Part shown: positions 1-5,027 of the stretch, piece after piece | Numbering within the stretch: the stretch's first letter is position 1 | How the letters are laid out: each line of letters opens with the position of its first letter | NCBI GenBank assembly: GCA_030731565.1 | Contig: JANQTT010000125.1 | Span: 1 to 5,027, forward strand | DNA from: Rickettsiaceae bacterium | GTDB lineage: Bacteria > Pseudomonadota > Alphaproteobacteria > Rickettsiales > Rickettsiaceae | DNA length: 5,027 nt | Direction of reading: 5' to 3' | Notes under the pieces: generated by a model | The model's database searches: none | Told to the model about the DNA's origin: nothing | Seen by the model: the letters and a program-made list of their open reading frames with translations, nothing else | Translations under genes and position numbers: made by a program

Positions 1-14
1 CTATTTTACTAGTT

Positions 15-239
15 TTAAATTTTACAACTTACACAAAGTTTATGACAGACTCGATTTTGTATTTTTATACATGTTTCTCTATCAAATCCTGATATTTTCT
101 GCATTTCAGCTACACACTTTTCCTGATTATCTAAACCACGATGATTGTTACTATAGAAATTAACAGCATAATTATACGCATCCTTTATTTTTTCATCAGT
201 TGTTTTTACTTTTCTGAAGAAAAACCCTTTCTTTTTCAT
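15..239 (-). CDS. Small cysteine-rich protein of unknown function (74 aa)
   Basis: I do not recognise this family. The protein starts with a basic stretch (MKKKGFFFRK), followed by a mostly polar and probably helical middle (about residues 15-60). It ends in a cysteine cluster: C57, C65, C69 and C72, with C42 further upstream. The end reads C-x7-C-x3-C-x2-C, which could bind a metal or form disulphides. There is no clear signal peptide or membrane helix, so it is probably cytoplasmic. Evidence that it is a real gene: a GGGG at 247-250 lies 7 bases before the ATG as a plausible ribosome binding site, a well-formed promoter sits at 273-301, and no competing gene overlaps it. It lies downstream of cysS on the same strand, but a possible terminator and its own promoter suggest separate transcription. 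The stop codon TAA lies 14 bases from the window edge, so the gene is complete. No function is assigned. Confidence 0.6.
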   Translation of the reverse strand: MKKKGFFFRKVKTTDEKIKDAYNYAVNFYSNNHRGLDNQEKCVAEMQKISGFDRETCIKIQNRVCHKLCVSCKI

Positions 240-272
240 ATAAATACCCCATTTTTTGTAAAAAGCAATTTA

Positions 273-301
273 TATATAGAATAAGTATAGAACTACGTCA
301 A
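273..301 (-). promoter_or_regulatory. Sigma70-type promoter for the 74-aa gene
   Basis: Read on the minus strand, TTGACG (296-301) matches the -35 consensus at five of six positions. It is followed after exactly 17 bases by TATATA (273-278), which matches the -10 consensus at five of six. Transcription would start near 266, giving a leader of about 27 bases before the ATG at 239 that contains the GGGG ribosome binding site. This is the best promoter visible in the window. In such AT-rich DNA the -10 alone would mean little; the -35 and the spacing carry the argument. Confidence 0.6.
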
Positions 302-365
302 CTATAGGTTGTATAAATATTTAACTTTTTAACTAAAACTAACTGAGTAAATTTTACATATGCGT

Positions 366-396
366 ATAAAAGAGCCCTGCCGCAGTTTTGAACTCT
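366..396 (-). terminator. Possible intrinsic terminator of cysS
   Basis: Just past the cysS stop codon, the minus-strand transcript can pair AGAGTTC (390-396) with GGGCTCT (371-377) into a 7-bp stem that includes two G-U pairs. The loop is 12 bases, and a short T-rich tail (TTTATA) follows. On the plus strand the same arms pair over only 4 bp, so the signal is oriented with cysS. The stem is short and the T-run modest, so this is a tentative call. It also forms the most GC-rich patch of the intergenic stretch 240-398, in which I see no RNA gene. Confidence 0.4.
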
Positions 397-398
397 AA

Positions 399-1781
399 TT
401 ATCTCTTTTTCCAAACAGAAGTGCCATCGGGTTTATCCTCTATTTCAATTTCCATATCGCTTAATTCTGTTCTGATTACATCTGCTAGTTGCCAGTCTTT
501 TTGTTTTTTGGCGGTTAGGCGCTTTGCCAATAAATTTTCGATATATTTGGCTTGATCATCGTCTGTACCTTTGAACCATTCATGAACTGATTGGCCCATT
601 AGGCCAAGAAAATTAGCGCACGCGAGTAGTTTAGAGGCTAGTGCTTTTTTTTGCTTGATATTCGCCTCTAGGTTGATTTGCTTTGCAAAGTCATTAGTGA
701 CCTTGATTGCATTACTGCTATTCATATCATCAAGCAGGCAGTTAAAAAACTCTTCTGGAATGTTGCCTACTTCTATATCATGCAAGTTTTCGATTGATCT
801 ATACCAATAGTCAATTATACTTTTTGCGTCTGAAATAGCTTTATCGCTATAATCAATTGGTTTTCTGTAATGGTTAGTTAGTAAAAATAACCTTGCAACA
901 TCACCTTTTATGCCCTTTTTCCGTAAGTCCTGAACTGTAGTAAAATTCCCTAAGGATTTGCTCATTTTTTCACGATTAACCGTCAAAAATCCATTATGCA
1001 CCCATAATTTTGCAAATTTTGATCCAGGAAAAGCTGAGCAGCTTTGGGCTATCTCGTTAGTGTGATGTGGAAAAATTAGATCTGCTCCGCCTCCGTGAAT
1101 GTCAAAGGTCTCACCCAGATATTTATAGCTCATAGCAGAACATTCTATATGCCAACCTGGCCTGCCCTCGCCAAATGGACTATTAAACCTTGCAGATTTA
1201 TCGTCTTCTGGCTTTGAAGGTTTCCATAACACAAAATCTCCTGGATGTTTTTTGGCTTCGCTTGTTTCAATTCTAACTCCTTGGAACATGTCCTCAAAGG
1301 AGCGTCCGGAAAGTTTATTATAATCTTGAGCTTTGGTCACATCAAAGTAAACATGCCCGTCTGCCTTATAAGCTATATTTTGTGCAAGAAGTTTATTTAT
1401 AATCTCAATCATCTCTTCCAGATGTTCTGTAGCTTTTGGCTCGATATTTGGCCTTCTGCAACCCAAATAGTCCATATCATCATGAAAGTAATTTGTAGTT
1501 TTTTTAGTCAATTCAGAAACGGAAATTTTCTCTTCAAGAGCCCTAACCATAATTTTATCATCAATATCAGTAATATTTCTTACGTATCTGACGTGATCAT
1601 AACCATATAATTCAATTAATATTCGATATAGAAGATCATATACCACTACTGACCTTGCGTTTCCTATATGAGGGTGGTCGTAAACGGTCGGGCCACAAAC
1701 ATACATTTTGATTAACTTGTCATTTATAGGAGAAAAAAGCTCTTTTTTCCTGCTTAACGAATTATATAATGATAGCTTCAT
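399..1781 (-). CDS. cysS: Cysteinyl-tRNA synthetase
   Basis: This class I aminoacyl-tRNA synthetase charges tRNA(Cys) with cysteine using ATP, in the cytoplasm. At 460 residues it has the usual length (E. coli CysS is 461). The N-terminal Rossmann catalytic domain carries [10 protein letters not shown] (26-35) and the HIGH-type motif HIGN (38-41). The KMSKS loop is intact at 272-276. The zinc site that selects cysteine is complete: C29, C214 (in WHIECSAMS), H239 and E243 match E. coli C28, C209, H234 and E238 in identity and spacing. The DALR-type helical region (about 340-400) is followed by the typical C-terminal segment with [10 protein letters not shown] and [10 protein letters not shown] (about 428-457). 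The ATG at 1779-1781 gives the normal N-terminus. No clear Shine-Dalgarno sequence precedes it. It is transcribed divergently from the kinase operon, and nothing suggests damage or transfer. Confidence 0.97.
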   Translation of the reverse strand: MKLSLYNSLSRKKELFSPINDKLIKMYVCGPTVYDHPHIGNARSVVVYDLLYRILIELYGYDHVRYVRNITDIDDKIMVRALEEKISVSELTKKTTNYFHDDMDYLGCRRPNIEPKATEHLEEMIEIINKLLAQNIAYKADGHVYFDVTKAQDYNKLSGRSFEDMFQGVRIETSEAKKHPGDFVLWKPSKPEDDKSARFNSPFGEGRPGWHIECSAMSYKYLGETFDIHGGGADLIFPHHTNEIAQSCSAFPGSKFAKLWVHNGFLTVNREKMSKSLGNFTTVQDLRKKGIKGDVARLFLLTNHYRKPIDYSDKAISDAKSIIDYWYRSIENLHDIEVGNIPEEFFNCLLDDMNSSNAIKVTNDFAKQINLEANIKQKKALASKLLACANFLGLMGQSVHEWFKGTDDDQAKYIENLLAKRLTAKKQKDWQLADVIRTELSDMEIEIEDKPDGTSVWKKR

Positions 1782-1907
1782 AATTTTTTGTAGTATAATT
1801 TTATAATTCTAGGAGTTTATATCATTTCCGCTAGAATAGTATAGGAAAAAATTGTAGTGTTATAAACAAGAATTAGGAATGATTAAAAGTAATGGCGCTA
1901 TTAATTT
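1782..1907. promoter_or_regulatory. Divergent promoter region between cysS and the kinase operon
   Basis: These 126 A/T-rich bases must hold the promoters for cysS (minus) and for the kinase-rodA cluster (plus). For cysS the best candidate is an extended -10 on the minus strand, TGATATAAA at 1816-1824, with a second -10-like TATACT at 1792-1797; neither has a convincing -35. For the plus strand there are TATAAT at 1794-1799 and TATAAA at 1861-1866, again without a good -35, so the start sites cannot be fixed. A perfect 7-bp inverted repeat, ATTCTAG/CTAGAAT (1806-1812 and 1831-1837), brackets the cysS extended -10 candidate. I see no riboswitch or T-box. Confidence 0.4.
1806..1837. repeat. 7-bp inverted repeat in the divergent promoter region
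   Basis: ATTCTAG (1806-1812) and its exact reverse complement CTAGAAT (1831-1837) are separated by 18 bases. The arm centres are about 25 bases apart, so a dimeric regulator could contact both on nearly the same face of the helix. The position between divergent genes fits an operator. Chance occurrence in A/T-rich DNA is also possible. Confidence 0.3.
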
Positions 1908-3653
1908 ATGAGCACAAAACTTAAGGAAAAAAAGCTTGATCAAATTGATCAAGATATTGCTATGCAAATGATTACCTTTAGCGTAGTGATAATTATTGTA
2001 ATCCTTACTCTTGTTTCATTTATAAGAATATGTTCAAATAAAAAAGAACAAATATTAAAAGACATGAAGACAGAATCGCAATTACTTGAAACAGTAATTA
2101 CCGATCACCTTAATTATTCTAGATATTTTATAAATATAATTGGTAGAAATATTCTAAGTGACCATAAAAATTTATTGCATATACATAAAACTCTGAGTGA
2201 TGGCTTTACCTCACAAGATTTTAATATGATGTTTGGCTGGAGAAAATATAGCTGGGTTAACAAAAATTCTTATGAAGTAGTTTCTAGTACAAAGGGTATT
2301 ATAGATAAGCCTCAATATGCCGAATATATGAGAAATTTGGATCGGAGAAACCAAATAGAATTTTATACAAAGATTTGTTCTAACAAGGGAAATAGCCTTA
2401 AAATTATTGATAATTTATTTAATCCAATTACCGAAAAATATCTAGGGTCAGTAGTACTTAGCTATGACATTAATACTATGGTACGAAGCCTTAACATGCG
2501 TAAAAAAAATAATAGCACGCATTTTATCATACTTGATCGCGACATGCGTGTTATCGCGCAATCTAGAGAAATTATAGGATCTAATGTTGATAATAGTAAT
2601 GGGTTGGATTTTCATTTAAATAAACTGATAAATACATTACAAAGCCACGAAGATGGATTGCAAGAGATATCGTACCTTGATATGCTCAATGGGTTAAATT
2701 ATTCTGTTAGCTTATTAAAAGATTTGCCATTCACTATGATAGTGAATATTGATAATGAAGTAATCAGACAAGACATCATTGATAGTATCACTAAAAAATT
2801 CATAGAAGTGTGTGTATTTGCTATTGTGTTCTTATTTATGGTGATTTCAATATATAAAAGAGAAACAATCCTCAGAGCAAAAGCTGAAAAGGCGACAGCG
2901 GTTGCTAATAGCTTGACTAAAGCAAAATCCGATTTTCTAGCATTCACTGCGCATGAAATCAGATCTCCTCTTAGTTTTATTTTAACTGGCTCAGAAATTA
3001 TGAAAAAAGAGCTATGGGGAAAGCTTTCACCTAAATACAAAAAATACGCAGAAGGAATTCACAAGAATTCTAAGTTAATCCTGGACTTTATTAATGACAT
3101 TCTTGACGAAAGTCAAATAGTTGAGGGCAAATTTAAGATTATAAATACTTTAACTGATATCCCAAAAGTCATAGATGAATCTATTAAGCTAGCTAATAAC
3201 AAACATCATAATAAAAGTAGAATTAAGATTAAAAAAGAAATCGAAGAACCTCTACCACTATTAATATGTGATAAAAGAAGAATCCAGCAAGTGTTTGTCA
3301 ATTTAATAAGTAATGCTATTAAATATTCCAAAGATGACACAACTATTACAATCATGGCAAAAGTTGTAAATGATAGAATGGAAATAAAAGTTATGGATCA
3401 AGGGATTGGCATGAAAGAAGAAGATATACCTATTGCACTTAGCGCTTATGGGACACTTCAAGGTATTGATTATCAGTCGACTGGTTCATACGGTCTAGGC
3501 CTTGCAATAGTTAAAATGCTTCTAGATTCTCATGATGCAACTCTTTCTCTTAGTAGCGTAGAAAAAAAAGGAACTACTGTTAAAATTATTTTCCCGAAAT
3601 ATAAATTAGTTTATAATGCTCATAATAGGAAAAATCCCCACAAAGAATTATAA
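1908..3653 (+). CDS. Membrane sensor histidine kinase, PleC/DivJ-like
   Basis: This protein is predicted to sense an extracytoplasmic signal and autophosphorylate a histidine before passing the phosphate to a response regulator. A basic N-terminus leads to membrane helix 1 (about 22-41). A sensing region of about 250 residues follows (43-296) that looks like a double-Cache/PDC domain, with a second lobe around HFIILDRDMRVIAQS (205-219). Membrane helix 2 (298-315) leads through a short helical linker to the HisKA dimerisation domain, with the phosphate-accepting H349 in TAHEIRSPL. The ATPase domain has an N-box (N465, N469), the G1 box D497-x-G-x-G501, and a G2 box GSYGLGLAIV (526-535). There is no receiver domain, so the partner (a DivK- or PleD-type protein in the PleC family) must be encoded elsewhere. 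The F-box phenylalanine is not evident, and Ser replaces the usual Thr/Asn four residues after the His. The start is the first ATG after an in-frame stop at 1902-1904, and no clear ribosome binding site is visible. The stop lies 7 bases before rodA. The kinase call is firm; the PleC assignment is by resemblance. Confidence 0.9.
   Translation: MSTKLKEKKLDQIDQDIAMQMITFSVVIIIVILTLVSFIRICSNKKEQILKDMKTESQLLETVITDHLNYSRYFINIIGRNILSDHKNLLHIHKTLSDGFTSQDFNMMFGWRKYSWVNKNSYEVVSSTKGIIDKPQYAEYMRNLDRRNQIEFYTKICSNKGNSLKIIDNLFNPITEKYLGSVVLSYDINTMVRSLNMRKKNNSTHFIILDRDMRVIAQSREIIGSNVDNSNGLDFHLNKLINTLQSHEDGLQEISYLDMLNGLNYSVSLLKDLPFTMIVNIDNEVIRQDIIDSITKKFIEVCVFAIVFLFMVISIYKRETILRAKAEKATAVANSLTKAKSDFLAFTAHEIRSPLSFILTGSEIMKKELWGKLSPKYKKYAEGIHKNSKLILDFINDILDESQIVEGKFKIINTLTDIPKVIDESIKLANNKHHNKSRIKIKKEIEEPLPLLICDKRRIQQVFVNLISNAIKYSKDDTTITIMAKVVNDRMEIKVMDQGIGMKEEDIPIALSAYGTLQGIDYQSTGSYGLGLAIVKMLLDSHDATLSLSSVEKKGTTVKIIFPKYKLVYNAHNRKNPHKEL
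1935..1953 (+). repeat. Perfect palindrome near the 5' end of the kinase gene
   Basis: CTTGATCAA (1935-1943) and TTGATCAAG (1945-1953) are exact reverse complements around a single central A. Each arm also contains the self-complementary 8-mer TTGATCAA, so the site is equally a 9-base tandem repeat. It encodes the amino-acid repeat LDQ-IDQ (residues 10-15). It could be a protein-binding site, an mRNA hairpin near the start codon, or simply a by-product of the repeated codons. Confidence 0.4.
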
Positions 3654-3660
3654 ATAATCG

Positions 3661-4767
3661 ATGGAATCTAATAATAGTGAAGAATTTTTACAAAGAATAA
3701 AGAGGATTCCTCTATCTATACCGATTCTTTCATCACTGCTATGTATTTATGGGTTTATTTTATTGTACTCAGCTGCAAATGGCAGTATAGAGCCGTGGGC
3801 AAAAAAACAAATAATTGCATTTTGTATTTTTATGCCTATATCAGTGCTGATTGCATTAATTGATCTTAGAATTATCTATCAACTGCCATATTTACTTTAT
3901 TTTATAACATTAATAATGCTTGTAATAGTAGAATTTACAGGCAAATCAGCTATGGGAGCCACGCGCTGGCTCAATCTAGGTATTATTACTATTCAGCCAT
4001 CTGAACTAGTGAAGATATCCTTGGTGCTTATGCTTGCAAAGTATTTTCATGAAAGCACTAAATATAACCTTCCAGAGTATAATATTATTCTTCCAATTAT
4101 TGCCAGCCTTATACCAATTGCTTTAGTAATAAAACAACCAGATCTTGGAACTGGGATTATTGCTCTAATAGTTATGGTTATAATTTTTTTTATCGCAGGA
4201 AAACCACTTTTTTATTTTGTTGTTTCTGGAATCTTAAGTTTGGCAGCTTTGCCCATTTTCTGGTATATGCTGCATGATTACCAGAAATCACGTGTTTTGA
4301 CCTTTATAAACCCAGAAAGAGACCCGCTTGGAACAGGATACAATATTATCCAATCAAAAATAGCTATTGGTTCTGGTGGGTTATTTGGCAAAGGATTGTT
4401 TAGCGGAACTCAGGGGCATTTAAGCTTTTTACCCGAATACCAAACAGATTTTATTTTTGCATTCTTAACTGAAGAACTTGGCTTTATTGGAGGGATAATC
4501 CTAATTATTATGTATTCTATGTTAATAGCAAGTTGTCTATCAGTTGCTATGCATTGTAAATCAAAATTTGCCACCCTGGTTACCGTGGGTATTACTACCT
4601 TGTTTTTTGCGCATGTATTTATTAATATTGCAATGGTAATGGGTCTGCTACCGGTAGTAGGTGTCCCGCTGCCTTTATTATCGTATGGAAGAACCATGAT
4701 GGGTTCAATGTTTATTGGGTTTGGTTTAATTATGAATATGTCAGTTAATAGGTATAATAATGTATAA
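3661..4767 (+). CDS. rodA: RodA, peptidoglycan glycosyltransferase of the elongasome
   Basis: RodA (also called MrdB) is a SEDS-family inner-membrane enzyme that polymerises lipid II into glycan strands and works with the class B transpeptidase PBP2 in the Rod complex. At 368 residues it is full length (E. coli has 370). About ten hydrophobic helices are visible. Family motifs appear in order: TRWLNLG (101-107), QPSELVK (112-118), KQPDLGTG (158-165), QSKIAIGSGGLFGKG (231-245) and FLPEYQTDFIFAFLTEELG (256-274). D263 corresponds to the essential Asp of E. coli RodA (D262) and Thermus RodA (D255). The C-terminal motif reads VPLPLLSYGRT (335-345), where R344 (codon AGA, 4690-4692) replaces a Gly that is conserved in E. 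coli RodA and FtsW. The ATG follows the kinase stop by 7 bases, with an in-frame stop at 3655-3657 and no clear Shine-Dalgarno, so translation may be coupled. The 3' end overlaps the next gene by 8 bases. Confidence 0.95.
   Translation: MESNNSEEFLQRIKRIPLSIPILSSLLCIYGFILLYSAANGSIEPWAKKQIIAFCIFMPISVLIALIDLRIIYQLPYLLYFITLIMLVIVEFTGKSAMGATRWLNLGIITIQPSELVKISLVLMLAKYFHESTKYNLPEYNIILPIIASLIPIALVIKQPDLGTGIIALIVMVIIFFIAGKPLFYFVVSGILSLAALPIFWYMLHDYQKSRVLTFINPERDPLGTGYNIIQSKIAIGSGGLFGKGLFSGTQGHLSFLPEYQTDFIFAFLTEELGFIGGIILIIMYSMLIASCLSVAMHCKSKFATLVTVGITTLFFAHVFINIAMVMGLLPVVGVPLPLLSYGRTMMGSMFIGFGLIMNMSVNRYNNV
4750..4752 (+). promoter_or_regulatory. Ribosome binding site (AGG) for the 61-aa gene
   Basis: AGG at 4750-4752 lies inside the last codons of rodA, 7 bases before the ATG at 4760. 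Most genes here have no recognisable Shine-Dalgarno sequence, so this one supports the small overlapping reading frame being translated from that ATG. Confidence 0.5.
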
Positions 4768-4945
4768 ACTGGCTATTAAATTCTTAGTATATTGCGTTTC
4801 TATTTTTTATATTGGGTTAATTTTTATAATGCCTTTTAATTGGCATCATATTGGATCAAACTCCGAAATTTTTCCGGCTTTTGATCTGATTATTATCTAT
4901 TATATCAGTACATATAAAAGTATTCTTAAAGGAAAACAACACTAA
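4760..4945 (+). CDS. Short membrane protein resembling the N-terminal part of MreD
   Basis: This is a 61-residue protein with one clear membrane helix (about 5-25), a short polar loop, and a second hydrophobic stretch (about 39-51) ending in a basic tail. The order of helix, MPF, a variable loop, then FPAFDLIIIYYIS matches the start of MreD; E. coli MreD has IMPW, a loop, then FRPNWVLLILLYWI. MreD is a membrane part of the rod-shape complex, but it is normally about 160 residues with several more helices. Here the frame stops after roughly the first third, and the following 82 bases, about 90% A/T by eye, do not encode a continuation in any frame I can see. It overlaps the rodA end by 8 bases and has an AGG ribosome binding site at 4750-4752, so it is probably translated with rodA. 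It may be a naturally short MreD-like protein or a truncated mreD. The resemblance was judged by eye, so no symbol is given. Confidence 0.6.
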   Translation: MYKLAIKFLVYCVSIFYIGLIFIMPFNWHHIGSNSEIFPAFDLIIIYYISTYKSILKGKQH

Positions 4946-4972
4946 CCCACTTTAATATAATATAAAAATGTA

Positions 4973-5007
4973 AATATTTTATAAATTTAAAATATTAATT
5001 TTTTTTT
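4973..5007 (+). terminator. A/T-only intrinsic terminator of the kinase-rodA operon
   Basis: AATATTTTA (4973-4981) pairs perfectly with TAAAATATT (4988-4996) across a 6-base loop. After two A's comes a run of nine T's (4999-5007). The placement 27 bases past the last stop codon and the orientation fit a terminator for the plus-strand operon. The stem contains no G-C pair and would be weak, which is why confidence is moderate. The rest of 4946-5027 is extremely A/T-rich and shows no gene. Confidence 0.55.
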
Positions 5008-5027
5008 ATATAAAAGATTTATCATTT

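Noticed and set aside
45..68. CX3CX2C spacing as a radical SAM signature (residues 65-72 of the 74-aa protein)
   Set aside because: Radical SAM enzymes carry this motif near the start of a domain of roughly 200 residues or more. Here it is three residues from the C-terminus of a 74-residue protein.
240..398. Possible tRNA or small RNA gene between the 74-aa gene and cysS
   Set aside because: No cloverleaf or conserved tRNA bases can be formed. The only structures seen are the possible cysS terminator and the promoter of the 74-aa gene.
1245..1610. 121-codon plus-strand open frame inside cysS
   Set aside because: It lies wholly antisense to cysS, whose motifs are intact, and its product shows no recognisable domain. 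It is a shadow of the real gene.
1879..1911. Ten-codon leader frame ending in an ATGA overlap with the kinase start
   Set aside because: The overlap would suit translational coupling, but AGGA directly abuts this ATG and is too close to act as its ribosome binding site. Frames this short are expected by chance. A second one from 1892 to 1924 is equally unsupported.
2699..3040. 113-codon minus-strand open frame inside the kinase gene
   Set aside because: It is antisense to membrane helix 2 and the H-box region of a clear histidine kinase, with no independent support.
4410..4697. 95-codon minus-strand open frame inside rodA
   Set aside because: It is antisense to the best conserved part of rodA, which fully explains the sequence.
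4956..4961. TATAAT as a promoter for a gene beyond the window
   Set aside because: No -35-like hexamer lies at the right distance, and in DNA this A/T-rich the hexamer is expected by chance.

Overview
This window looks like a piece of a compact, AT-rich alphaproteobacterial chromosome, most probably an intracellular member of the Rickettsiales or a relative. The evidence is the low GC content (roughly 30% by eye), strong A/T-ending codon preference, weak or absent Shine-Dalgarno sequences, and the protein types: a PleC-type sensor kinase with a rickettsial-looking H-box region, a RodA, and a short MreD-like protein. This placement is inferred from sequence character; no tree or database search was possible.

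Layout, left to right. On the minus strand lies a 74-residue cysteine-rich protein of unknown function (15-239) with its own good sigma70-type promoter (273-301). Upstream of it, also on the minus strand, is a complete cysteinyl-tRNA synthetase gene, cysS (399-1781), which ends in a hairpin plus T-run that may be its terminator (366-396). A 126-base divergent intergenic region (1782-1907) separates cysS from a plus-strand cluster. That cluster holds a 581-residue membrane histidine kinase (1908-3653), rodA (3661-4767) and a 61-residue membrane protein (4760-4945). It closes with an A/T-only hairpin followed by nine T's (4973-5007), a likely intrinsic terminator.

The plus-strand cluster reads as one operon: 7 bases separate the kinase from rodA, and rodA overlaps the last gene by 8 bases. 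RodA polymerises peptidoglycan glycan strands during elongation. The 61-residue protein resembles only the first part of MreD, a membrane partner in the same elongation machinery. An extracytoplasmic-sensing kinase at the head of a wall-elongation operon suggests, but does not prove, co-expression of an envelope or cell-cycle signal with wall synthesis. CysS is ordinary housekeeping.

I found no mobile element, CRISPR array, tRNA or rRNA, and no clearly new system. The points worth a second look are the short MreD-like gene, an Arg in place of a conserved Gly in RodA, the kinase-rodA linkage, the Cys cluster in the 74-residue protein, and two inverted repeats near the kinase start.
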